Source: JABDLF01 sp041609715 (GTDB lineage Bacteria > Pseudomonadota > Gammaproteobacteria > Steroidobacterales > JABDLF01). Taken from it: DNA of 6,689 nucleotides. Both the position numbers and the translations under genes were made by a program. Below the pieces are notes generated by a model. The model searched no databases. It had not been told where the DNA came from and saw nothing but the letters and a program-made list of their open reading frames with translations. Numbering within the stretch: the first letter of the stretch is position 1; each line of letters starts with the position of its first letter. The DNA lies in NCBI GenBank assembly GCA_041609715.1, contig JBFIQI010000127.1:1-6689 (forward strand). Direction: 5' to 3'. Below are positions 1 through 5,721 of this stretch, one piece after another.

Positions 1-2
1 AA

Positions 3-422
3 CCCGTCAGCGCTGAGCGGCTGGCGCCTGCCGAGATCGGTATCGAGCTTGATTATCTTGTCAGCATAGGCGTTGAGAAAAGCCGCAGCGACAAGCAGTT
101 CGTGGCCGAAGTCGTCGCTGCCGAGCCAGGCGTGATGGCGGGGCCCATTATCATCCCCCCCACCGTTGTCTGGGGGTTTGGTCAGCAGTGGACCAACACT
201 GCCGCAATCAAGACCCGGGTTTTTTCCGCCCGCACGGGAAGACTCACTGGGGAACTCAGTGCGGACCTGAGTGAGGAAGCGTTCTGGGTCCTGCCGGTGA
301 TCACCGTCATTCCGCTGATACCGGTCGGCTGGTCTCCCGATGTGGAAACAAAATCCTGCAAGGAGATGGGCGAGGCGCTGGGCAGGTTTTTCTCCGGCGC
401 AGGCAACCAGTATCTGGAGTGA
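3..422 (+). CDS. C-terminal part of an unrecognised protein (5' end outside window)
   Basis: The frame is open from the left edge to TGA at 420-422, giving about 139 residues. The GTG at 102 is an internal valine codon rather than a convincing start, because the frame continues upstream without a stop. The visible part has an acidic, mixed stretch (IGIELDYLVSIGVEKSRSDK), then a hydrophobic proline-rich stretch (MAGPIIIPPTVVWGFGQQW), a beta-rich region (TRVFSARTGRLTGELSADLS), a second hydrophobic stretch (FWVLPVITVIPLIPVGW), and an amphipathic end with one Cys (SCKEMGEALGRFFSGAG). This pattern would suit a small exported or lipid-anchored protein, but the N-terminus that would show it is missing. 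I do not recognise the family. A copy of the local repeat begins 4 bases after the stop. Confidence 0.6.
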   Translation, partial: PVSAERLAPAEIGIELDYLVSIGVEKSRSDKQFVAEVVAAEPGVMAGPIIIPPTVVWGFGQQWTNTAAIKTRVFSARTGRLTGELSADLSEEAFWVLPVITVIPLIPVGWSPDVETKSCKEMGEALGRFFSGAGNQYLE

Positions 423-426
423 ATGA

Positions 427-447
427 AAAAGGGGTCAGACACCTTTT
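427..447. repeat. Copy of the GGGGTCAGA imperfect palindrome
   Basis: This 21-bp element is symmetric around A437. AAAAGG at 427-432 pairs with CCTTTT at 442-447, and GTC/GAC form the centre with a single G/A mismatch. It has the same layout as the copies at 5454-5474, 5501-5521, 5568-5588 and 5618-5638 (AAA arm, GGGGTCAGA core, TTT arm). It starts 4 bases after the stop of the upstream gene, so it would also form a weak hairpin at the end of that transcript. Confidence 0.65.
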
Positions 448-523
448 CGCCTGCTAAGCATTCATCGCAACGACATGCGCCGCCAGGAAGTCGTGCACCT
501 GCCAAGACTGCGCCCCGTCGTCC

Positions 524-558
524 TTGACGAAAACTCAATCATAAGTATTGAGTATAAT
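524..558 (+). promoter_or_regulatory. Candidate promoter of the TolB/TPR gene
   Basis: A perfect -10 hexamer TATAAT lies at 553-558, 27 bases before the ATG at 586. That would give a leader of about 20 bases. The best -35-like hexamer is TTGACG at 524-529, but the gap of 23 bases is longer than the usual 16-18. Either the promoter needs an activator or distorting regulator, or it uses a poorer -35. The -10 call is more secure than the -35. Confidence 0.4.
533..553. promoter_or_regulatory. Palindromic candidate operator overlapping the -10 box
   Basis: ACTCAAT (533-539) and ATTGAGT (547-553) are perfect inverted complements separated by 7 bases; the right arm shares its last base with the TATAAT box. 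A 7-7-7 palindrome in the -35/-10 spacer is a typical place for a dimeric helix-turn-helix repressor or a spacer-distorting activator. The regulator cannot be named from the sequence, and none is encoded in the window. Confidence 0.45.
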
Positions 559-585
559 TCACCAGACAAATAACAAGATGAACCC

Positions 586-2748
586 ATGGAAAAGCTATTT
601 GAAGAACTGAAACGACGGAATGTCATCCGCGTCGCGGCGGCCTACATCGTTGGTGCCTGGGTCTTGTTGCAGGTCGCTGACCTGGTGTTCGATAACATTG
701 GCGCGCCCGACTGGGTCATGAAGGTTCTGCTTCTGATCTGCACGCTTGCCTTTCCCCTGGTGGTGGCCTTCTCCTGGGCATTCGAGTTGACGCCCGACGG
801 CATAAGGCGGGAAACCCAGGTAGATCGCTCCTCTTCGATCACGCATGAAACGGCAAAGAAACTCGACCGCATAACCATAGCGCTGCTGGTTCTCGTCATT
901 GTGCTGATCGCCGTCGACCGGTTTGTTCCGGCGTCTTCGCCGCGTGAAGCTCCCGACACGATGGCCGCCGTATCGCCGGAACCGGCTGTCTCTGAAAAAT
1001 CCATCGCCGTCCTGGCTTTCGAAGATCTGTCGCCCGAGGGCGACCAGGGTTATTTCGCCGATGGCATTTCGGAAGAGCTGCTGAACACGCTTGCAAAAAT
1101 GCCGGACCTCAAAGTTGCCGGGCGCACGTCGTCTTTCGCTTTTCGTGATCAGAATCGTGATTTACGGGAAATCGGCGAAATCCTGGAAGTTGCACACATA
1201 TTGGAAGGGTCGGTTCGCAAGTTCGGAAACCGCATCAGAGTTACCGCGCAGCTTGTTAAGGCTTCTGATGGTTATCACGTGTTTTCGGAAAACTATGATC
1301 GGGAGCTTACTGATATCTTTGTGGTGCAGGACGATATCGCGCAGCAGATTGCCGCCGCGCTGCGCTCTGTCATCATGGGCGAAGAGGCCCCTGATACGGC
1401 CACCAGGACTGATCCGGCCGTCTACAACAACTACCTGCGCGCACGGCAATGGATTCATACCCGCGATAAGGATTTGATGACGAAGGCATCGGAGCTGCTT
1501 GATCGAGCCATTGAAATCGATCCGGCTTACGCGCCTGCCTACGCGCAGCAGGCCACGGCCATCCTGCTTTTGTCTGACTATGTCGGCTCTTATGGCGATA
1601 TACCGACCAACGAAGCGCTTGCCAGCAGTCGCCCGTTAATCGACAAGGCGCTCGCGCTTGATGCGAATCTCGCGGAAGCGCATGCGGCCCTCGGCCTGTG
1701 GTATTCGATGAAGGAAAAGGACGGCGACAAGGCAATCGAAGCATTGCGTGAGGCGCTCAGAATCAATCCCAATTTGACAAACGCGCAGCTTTGGCTGGCC
1801 AACGAGCTGAGCGTTCTGGGCATGCAGAAAGAATCAACCGAACTGGCCGAGAGCCTTATTGAACGCGATCCATTGAATCTTCCGGTGTTCGTCAACCTGG
1901 TGTATCGGTATCTGCATGCTGCACGCTTTGACGAAGCCGAAGCCCTGATACATCGAGTCGCACGCTTTACAGGTGACAGCCCGGGTGTGCTGGTGGCACG
2001 TGGCGGACTAGAACTGGCGCTCGGCAATCTCGCCAGCGCTGCGGAGTTATTCGGTGCAGCGACGGCAGCCGCACCCGGCGCCGGGCTCATACGTGCCTGG
2101 TATGGATTTGCATTGCTCAGGATCGGTGACTACGTCACCGCCGGCCAGAGCGCGCTGCCTTCCCAACGCGTCCTGGCACTGGAGCTATCAGGCCAGCACG
2201 AAGAGGCCGTCGCGCTTTTCGAAGCATTGCCAAACACCAAAATGCAGGACGTCGATATTGGCAACATTGCCAGCTGGTTTCAGATTCAGAAGCGCCCGCA
2301 GGACCTCATCGATTTTCTGGAAGACCGTTATCAACCCGAAGGCGGGATGCTGCAGGGTCTGCCGAGAAACCGCCAGTTAATCGGCAATCTGCACTTAACC
2401 GAGGTTGCTTACGCGCTGCAACAGGTCGGACGCGGGGAAGATGCAGAAGCGCTGCTTACCGAGATCCGGCAATTACGGAATGAGATCGCGAGCAACGATG
2501 CAGATAATGCTTTGTTTTGGTTTTTTTGTGCCGAGTACGCTGCGATAATCGGGGACGAAGCTGCCCTGTACGATGCCTTGCGGCGCGCTACTGAGCGCGG
2601 CTGGCTTTCTGCCAGTGGGTTTTATGAAGCCCCGTTCGATCCTTATCGCAACAACAGCGAATTTATTGCGCTGGAAAACGAGGCAATTCGGCGAGCGCAG
2701 GAAGAGCGCAAGAAGCTGGATAGCAAAAAGATTGCGGCAGCTGACTGA
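586..2748 (+). CDS. Inner-membrane TolB/FlgO-like domain protein with TPR repeats
   Basis: The product has 720 residues. The N-terminus (EELKRRNVIRVAAAYIVGAW) is typical of a large proteobacterial group of membrane-anchored TPR proteins. I see three hydrophobic helices at about 14-35, 43-67 and 96-114, then a linker to about 137. A TolB-N/FlgO-like domain follows at about 138-262 (KSIAVLAFEDLSPEGDQGYF, ADGISEELLNTLAK, VAHILEGSVRKFGNRIRVTA). TPR-like helical pairs start near 277 and run to about 500 (clear units end at IEIDP, LRINP and IERDP), with weaker helices beyond. The end carries the group's PFDPYRNNSEFIAL motif (683-696). The domain likely forms a periplasmic or membrane-adjacent scaffold; the ligand is unknown. 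Some relatives carry a DNA-binding or nucleotide cyclase domain at the N-terminus, but here there is neither. The ATG at 586 fits the conserved N-terminus, though its Shine-Dalgarno is weak. An upstream ATG at 578 is out of frame. Confidence 0.9.
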   Translation: MEKLFEELKRRNVIRVAAAYIVGAWVLLQVADLVFDNIGAPDWVMKVLLLICTLAFPLVVAFSWAFELTPDGIRRETQVDRSSSITHETAKKLDRITIALLVLVIVLIAVDRFVPASSPREAPDTMAAVSPEPAVSEKSIAVLAFEDLSPEGDQGYFADGISEELLNTLAKMPDLKVAGRTSSFAFRDQNRDLREIGEILEVAHILEGSVRKFGNRIRVTAQLVKASDGYHVFSENYDRELTDIFVVQDDIAQQIAAALRSVIMGEEAPDTATRTDPAVYNNYLRARQWIHTRDKDLMTKASELLDRAIEIDPAYAPAYAQQATAILLLSDYVGSYGDIPTNEALASSRPLIDKALALDANLAEAHAALGLWYSMKEKDGDKAIEALREALRINPNLTNAQLWLANELSVLGMQKESTELAESLIERDPLNLPVFVNLVYRYLHAARFDEAEALIHRVARFTGDSPGVLVARGGLELALGNLASAAELFGAATAAAPGAGLIRAWYGFALLRIGDYVTAGQSALPSQRVLALELSGQHEEAVALFEALPNTKMQDVDIGNIASWFQIQKRPQDLIDFLEDRYQPEGGMLQGLPRNRQLIGNLHLTEVAYALQQVGRGEDAEALLTEIRQLRNEIASNDADNALFWFFCAEYAAIIGDEAALYDALRRATERGWLSASGFYEAPFDPYRNNSEFIALENEAIRRAQEERKKLDSKKIAAAD

Positions 2749-2755
2749 AACGGCG

Positions 2756-2786
2756 CCCTTTCGAAAAGGGTCAGAGCGCGTTATTT
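2756..2786 (+). repeat. Degenerate copy of the repeat with a small hairpin
   Basis: CCCTTT (2756-2761) and AAAGGG (2765-2770) form a 6-bp hairpin. The right arm runs into AAAAGGGTCAGAGCGCG and then TTATTT, which matches the family core with one G missing and a diverged right arm. It begins 8 bases after the stop of the TolB/TPR gene, the same position relative to a stop codon as the copy at 427-447. There is no T-run after the hairpin, so it is not a standard intrinsic terminator. Confidence 0.5.
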
Positions 2787-2928
2787 GGCCGATGAGTGGG
2801 CCTCTCTGAAAAGAACCGGGACAGCAAGTTTTCAAGTCATCTTGTCATTCCTGAGGAGTAAAGCTCCTGCGCCCGGAATAAAAATCCAGGCTTGTGTGGC
2901 CCTGCGCTTGAGACGGCTTAAAGGCTGC

Positions 2929-2966
2929 AATTGCACTCCGACCCCTATTTCCCGACCCCATTTTTT
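2929..2966 (-). repeat. Inverted degenerate repeat, one and a half copies
   Basis: Read on the minus strand, 2950-2929 gives AAATAGGGGTCGGAGTGCAA then TT, which aligns with the copy at 5501-5521 with a few changes. Directly before it on the same strand, 2966-2951 reads AAAAAATGGGGTCGGG, the left half of a second copy. This is a decayed tandem pair. Confidence 0.55.
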
Positions 2967-2992
2967 CCATCCCTCCCGAGTGAATTCTTCTC

Positions 2993-3013
2993 AACTGCCC
3001 GGCCAGTTTTTTT
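2993..3013 (+). terminator. Weak candidate terminator after the TolB/TPR gene
   Basis: AACTG (2993-2997) pairs with CAGTT (3004-3008) around a 6-base loop, and the right arm runs straight into seven T residues (3007-3013). The stem is short and the site is about 245 bases after the TolB/TPR stop. It may be a weak terminator separating the two TPR genes, or a chance match. Confidence 0.3.
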
Positions 3014-3084
3014 CGTTTGTCCGCCGGCACTTGCGTCTCTAAATTTGCAGGCCTGAGTTTTTCTCAATACGGGAGTCGATAGCA

Positions 3085-3597
3085 ATGACCTGGTGCAATT
3101 CGGCCAACAGCAAAATTTTGGGCCTGAAAGTGAGCCTTGGCGTGAGCCTCGCCTTGCTTGGCGGAATCGCAGTGGCGGAACCGGCCCAGGGCGCGTTCAC
3201 CATGATGGCGGTCATTGACCGGGCTTCCGGCGCCAGCTTGCTGGCGGGCAAGCATGAAGAGGCAATTCGCGAGCTGAGCAAGCGGCTGCCCCGCAGGGCA
3301 GAGGCATTTGAAGTGAACAACAATCTTTGCGTGGCCTATGTACAGGCTCGCGAGATTGAGAAAGCCGAGGCTGCCTGCGACACGGCAGTTGAGAAAAGCA
3401 AGCGTGGACCGTCGCATGAGCAGGCGATTGCGCTGTCCAACCGCGGTGTGCTGCGCGCGCTCAGCGGCGATCACTTTGGTGCTCTGTATGACCTGCTGGC
3501 AGCGACCCACCTCAAGACTCACTCGCGCGTCGCACAGCAGAACCTCCACCGCATGCACAGCCGAATCAGCTCACCCGACTTTCTTGCAGCCGACTAA
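3085..3597 (+). CDS. Small exported TPR-repeat protein
   Basis: The product has 170 residues. The start at 3085 is supported by GGGAG at 3071-3075, nine bases upstream. The N-terminus has a Lys at residue 16 followed by a hydrophobic run (VSLGVSLALLGGIAVA) and likely signal peptidase sites after AVA or AQG, near residues 31-36. The mature part has two TPR-like helix pairs: one from about 50 to 95 (LLAGKHEEAIRELSKR, FEVNNNLCVAYVQAREIEKA) and one from about 112 to 142 (EQAIALSNRGVLRALSGDHF). Two Cys residues lie in or beside the TPRs. Such proteins usually act as periplasmic protein-protein adaptors; no partner can be named. It appears to be its own transcription unit, with a strong terminator 24 bases after the stop. 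Whether it works with the upstream TolB/TPR protein is open: they share strand and repeat type only. Confidence 0.85.
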   Translation: MTWCNSANSKILGLKVSLGVSLALLGGIAVAEPAQGAFTMMAVIDRASGASLLAGKHEEAIRELSKRLPRRAEAFEVNNNLCVAYVQAREIEKAEAACDTAVEKSKRGPSHEQAIALSNRGVLRALSGDHFGALYDLLAATHLKTHSRVAQQNLHRMHSRISSPDFLAAD

Positions 3598-3620
3598 TCC
3601 CCCCCAGCCTGGCTGCGCTG

Positions 3621-3646
3621 GCGCCGCTTCGGCGGCGCAATTTTTT
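3621..3646 (+). terminator. Intrinsic terminator of the small TPR gene
   Basis: GCGCCGC (3621-3627) and GCGGCGC (3632-3638) form a perfect 7-bp GC stem with a TTCG loop. After two A residues comes a run of six T (3641-3646). It lies 24 bases after the stop at 3597 and points in the same direction. Confidence 0.9.
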
Positions 3647-3713
3647 CTAAAAAGGGCTCCGGCATTTAGTTCTTTGTGAGGTGATTAATTAAACCCCTTG
3701 CGTAAGTGCCCGT

Positions 3714-3744
3714 AAAAAAAAACCGGCCTGCATGTGCAGGCCGG
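3714..3744 (-). terminator. Intrinsic terminator for the minus-strand CHRD remnant
   Basis: CCGGCCTGC (3723-3731) and GCAGGCCGG (3736-3744) form a 9-bp perfect stem around a 4-base loop. On the minus strand the stem is followed by nine T residues (the A-run at 3714-3722). It lies 27 bases beyond the stop at 3772. The other side has only TTGTTT, so it acts mainly for minus-strand transcripts, though some two-way function is possible. Confidence 0.88.
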
Positions 3745-3771
3745 CTTGTTTCAGCGTCAGGTCAGGTTTGC

Positions 3772-3984
3772 TCAGTCGCCGCCCTGGTAAGCCAGCTGAC
3801 CGCGGATGGCACCTCCGGGGTAATCAACGTTATGCACGTTGATGTAGTAATCAGAAGGGTTTGAAAGGATTTCAGCCACCGTGGTGCCCATCGGGAACTT
3901 GCCCATCTCGCCTTCGGTCAGGCAATCAGCCGCGTTGCCGTCTTCCGGCCCGGCCAGTACTGCCACCGTTTGGCGTATCGAAAA
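3772..3984 (-). pseudogene. 3' remnant of a CHRD-domain protein gene
   Basis: Read on the minus strand, the frame runs from just after a TAG at 3987-3985 to a TGA at 3774-3772, about 70 codons. The end carries the hallmark of CHRD domains: NPSDYYINVHNVDYPGGAIR followed by GQL. CHRD proteins are usually exported and about 130-200 residues long, with a signal peptide and a first half of the domain rich in beta strands; none of that is present. A GTG at 3966 could start translation but would give only half a domain. The original terminator is still in place just downstream. The clean loss of the 5' half exactly where the DUF2254 gene ends suggests a deletion or insertion that replaced it. I found no matching 5' half elsewhere in the window. 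Confidence 0.75.
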
Positions 3985-5238
3985 CTATATATAGTAAGCC
4001 ACCCTTCGCACCGCCTCCCGGTCGGCCTCAAAATCCAGGGCTTTCTCAGCCCTTGCAAGGGCTTGACGCGCGTGGTGTTCGACGACTTCACGTGTGCTGG
4101 CATCCCCGATGGCTGCCAGGGATTCGAAAGCTTTCTGCAAGCGAATGGCAACTTCGACTGTACCCGCCCCATCTCGAGCGATTGCCTGGAAGGCATCCAC
4201 ATACATGTCACTTAAGGATAACTCGGGCACCGCAATCCGGTCATAGACAACCTTACGCTGGTCAGCTTCCCCGCAAGGCTGTTGCCAGTGCGCAAACAGT
4301 CGCACGAACGATCCGATAATATCTATTGCCGTACCCGGATCATTAACAGCTGGCGACAGCGCCCGGCTTGCTATCTCTGACAGAACGACCATACCGAACC
4401 TGGGATCCTCGTCAAAGGTCCGGCTATCACCAATGGAAAATGCCGGCGCTATACAATCCAGATCCTTGTCCCCCAAATCACCCGAGCCGTTTTCCACATA
4501 GGCAATCGCACGATGTGGGGAAATAAAGCTGCCAGGCAAGGCTTCCACTGTGATGTAAACCTCGCACTCCTCTGCATGCGCCTGTAGTGCTGCCAGATCA
4601 ATTCGCTGCACATACCCTATAGACTGTGAGTAAATTAACCGGCCCCCGTTCTGACGCGGCTTTACTGAAAGGCCACCAAGGGTCGGGGCACTGCGCCTTC
4701 GTTCCAGGGCTTTAACTGTTGCGGCTTCGGCTTTATCGACGGTTGATCCGAGACGCCCAAGTCTAGCGATGCTATCCACCCATTTGACGAAAGTCACAAT
4801 AACTATGGCAAAGAATCCGGCAGTTATACAAAACAACGCAAACCGGCCCGCTTTATCGTAGTAACTATTCTCGATAGCGACCAATGCGACAACGCTGAAG
4901 ATAAAAGCCCCTACAAATGTTGAAAGTGCGTTCTGCGATACATCATCGGCAACGACCAAGGGAAACGTGCGCGGAGTTGCGGTGCTGCTGGCCGAAGCAT
5001 AAGCGGAAACCATCGATGCGACGGAGAACGTGGCAATAACCAGCATGCTCGCCGAAATAATGGCCAGCAGAGTATTTATTGACTTAGAAGTAATATCCGG
5101 CACCAGGTTGCCAAGCGCCGTATGGTCAGCAGTTCGCGCAAGGAAAACGAGGGCAATGGACACCAAGGTCATAAAAAGAGGCCTGACCCAAAGGCGCTCA
5201 TTGAGGCGATTGATTAGAAAACTGATGCGATCGCGCAT
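3985..5238 (-). CDS. DUF2254 family membrane protein
   Basis: The product has 417 residues, close to the family's usual length. Four hydrophobic helices lie at about 19-35, 54-80, 105-124 and 133-151. The family signatures are clear: SSTATPRTFPLVVADDVSQN (84-103) continuing into ALSTFVGAF between helices 2 and 3, LGGL and GYVQRID after the membrane part (187-213), and FDEDPRFGMVVLSEIASRAL (275-294) continuing into SPAVNDPGTA. The rest is a soluble C-terminal domain. The family is a predicted inner-membrane protein of unknown function; I assign no transport activity. The ATG at 5238 is supported by GAGGA (minus strand, + positions 5246-5250) seven bases upstream. The stop TAG (3985-3987) lies directly against the CHRD remnant in the same frame, so the last few residues (YYI) may come from the junction rather than the original gene. 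Its base composition looks lower in GC than the flanking hydrolase and TPR genes. Confidence 0.9.
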   Translation of the reverse strand: MRDRISFLINRLNERLWVRPLFMTLVSIALVFLARTADHTALGNLVPDITSKSINTLLAIISASMLVIATFSVASMVSAYASASSTATPRTFPLVVADDVSQNALSTFVGAFIFSVVALVAIENSYYDKAGRFALFCITAGFFAIVIVTFVKWVDSIARLGRLGSTVDKAEAATVKALERRRSAPTLGGLSVKPRQNGGRLIYSQSIGYVQRIDLAALQAHAEECEVYITVEALPGSFISPHRAIAYVENGSGDLGDKDLDCIAPAFSIGDSRTFDEDPRFGMVVLSEIASRALSPAVNDPGTAIDIIGSFVRLFAHWQQPCGEADQRKVVYDRIAVPELSLSDMYVDAFQAIARDGAGTVEVAIRLQKAFESLAAIGDASTREVVEHHARQALARAEKALDFEADREAVRRVAYYI

Positions 5239-5384
5239 TGCTTGGTCCTCGGTGGTTGAAATTGGCTGTTGCCAGAAAAGTGACGCTTTTCAGCGGATGC
5301 AATAGGTATCAGGCTTCAGGCCCCCACGCCCATCTTGTGACAAAGCCGCGATCCAGTCACGCTGACAGAGCGATAAGGGCAAAG

Positions 5385-5404
5385 AAAAAGGTGTCAGAGT
5401 TATT
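5385..5404 (+). repeat. Diverged copy of the GGGGTCAGA repeat
   Basis: AAAAAGGTGTCAGAGTTATT keeps the A-rich left arm and the GTCAGAG core but has a T inside the G-run and a diverged right arm. It is the outermost copy of the cluster on the DUF2254 side. Confidence 0.5.
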
Positions 5405-5450
5405 GTTCTTAAAAACATTTTTCCTGAAAATCTAACTCTTCCAAAATGGT

Positions 5451-5544
5451 GCGAAATGGGGTCAGAGTACATTTCTTGAGTGACGCGCAGCCTGTCTGCG
5501 AAATGGGGTCAGAGTGCATTTCTTGAGTGACGCGCAGCCTGTCT
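5451..5544 (+). repeat. 47-bp tandem duplication, 46 of 47 identical
   Basis: Unit 1 is 5451-5497 and unit 2 is 5498-5544, with no spacer. They differ only at A5469 versus G5516. Each unit starts with GCG and the full repeat (5454-5474 and 5501-5521, GGGGTCAGAGTRCATTT) and continues with CTTGAGTGACGCGCAGCC and TGTCT. The near identity means the duplication is recent or is kept alike by recombination. Confidence 0.95.
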
Positions 5545-5642
5545 GTCAGGCATTGTGAGAAAGCGGGAAATGTACCCTGACCCCTTTTAAATGCCGCCGG
5601 GGGGGTGAATGCCTGAAAAATGTACTCTGACCCCATTTTCGC
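5498..5642. repeat. ~145-bp nested inverted structure, MITE-like
   Basis: The left end (5498-5522, GCGAAATGGGGTCAGAG followed by TGCATTTC) and the right end (5615-5642, ending TCTGACCCCATTTTCGC) are inverted copies of about 25 bases with only small differences. Inside, TCAGGCATT (5546-5554) and AATGCCTGA (5608-5616) are a second perfect 9-bp inverted pair. The middle holds another inverted copy of the repeat (5568-5588). The nested pairs could fold into a long stem. There is no open frame of note inside, so if mobile it would be non-autonomous. Confidence 0.7.
5568..5588 (-). repeat. Inverted copy of the repeat inside the nested structure
   Basis: AAATGTACCCTGACCCC plus TTTT is the reverse complement of the family consensus with two changes. 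It sits off-centre between the two 9-bp arms at 5546-5554 and 5608-5616. Confidence 0.75.
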
Positions 5643-5685
5643 ATGACCCCATTTTCGCACTGACCCCATTTTTGCCCCATTTTTG
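5628..5685 (-). repeat. Decaying 16-bp tandem array
   Basis: TGACCCCATTTTCGCA occurs twice without a gap (5628-5643 and 5644-5659). It is followed by TGACCCCATTTTTG (5661-5674) and CCCCATTTTTG (5675-5685). The units are successively shorter pieces of the inverted repeat's right part. The array ends 36 bases before the hydrolase start codon. Confidence 0.85.
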
Positions 5686-5721
5686 TAAAATAGCGAGCTC
5701 ACTCCTGATCCTGGACTGCCC

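Larger units (their letters stand above)
2749..3084. other. 336-base intergenic region with degenerate repeats
   Basis: I see no gene here. Open frames across it have no Shine-Dalgarno, family motif or start that stands out. It holds two degenerate copies of the repeat family (near 2764-2786 on + and 2929-2966 inverted), a weak hairpin with a T-run near 2993-3013, and the Shine-Dalgarno GGGAG (3071-3075) of the next gene. The run 2787-2928 shows nothing I can name. Confidence 0.6.
5239..5721. other. Repeat-packed divergent intergenic region
   Basis: This 483-base gap separates two genes that point away from each other. From 5251 to 5384 I see nothing recognisable. From 5385 to 5685 it is almost filled with copies of the GGGGTCAGA repeat in both orientations, described in separate entries. 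The minus-strand open frame across 5409-5840 consists largely of translated repeats and the antisense of the hydrolase gene, so I do not accept it as a gene. A TAAAAT at 5686-5691, just outside the last repeat unit, could serve as a -10 box for the hydrolase, but no matching -35 stands out. Confidence 0.7.

Noticed and set aside
182..538. Minus-strand open frame of 118 codons
   Set aside because: It is antisense to the partial gene at 3-422 over most of its length, has no family motif, and its beginning overlaps the repeat copy and promoter region.
586..2748. Adenylate/guanylate cyclase
   Set aside because: Proteins with this TolB/TPR architecture are often labelled that way in databases, but there is no cyclase catalytic domain here; the N-terminus is three membrane helices.
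2756..2770. Intrinsic terminator directly after the TolB/TPR gene
   Set aside because: The hairpin has only six pairs, half of them A-T, and is followed by TCAGAGCG with no T-run. It is better explained as a repeat copy.
3861..4319. Plus-strand open frame of 152 codons
   Set aside because: It runs antisense to the CHRD remnant and to the DUF2254 gene, both of which have recognisable family motifs. It is rich in Pro, Arg and Gln as shadow frames are.
5451..5685. CRISPR array
   Set aside because: The repeats are direct and inverted, of unequal length, partly without spacers, and the units abut. There are no regularly sized unique spacers and no cas genes.
5239..5721. RNA gene or riboswitch in the divergent gap
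   Set aside because: No tRNA-like cloverleaf or known riboswitch core is visible, and the pairing potential is explained by the inverted repeats.
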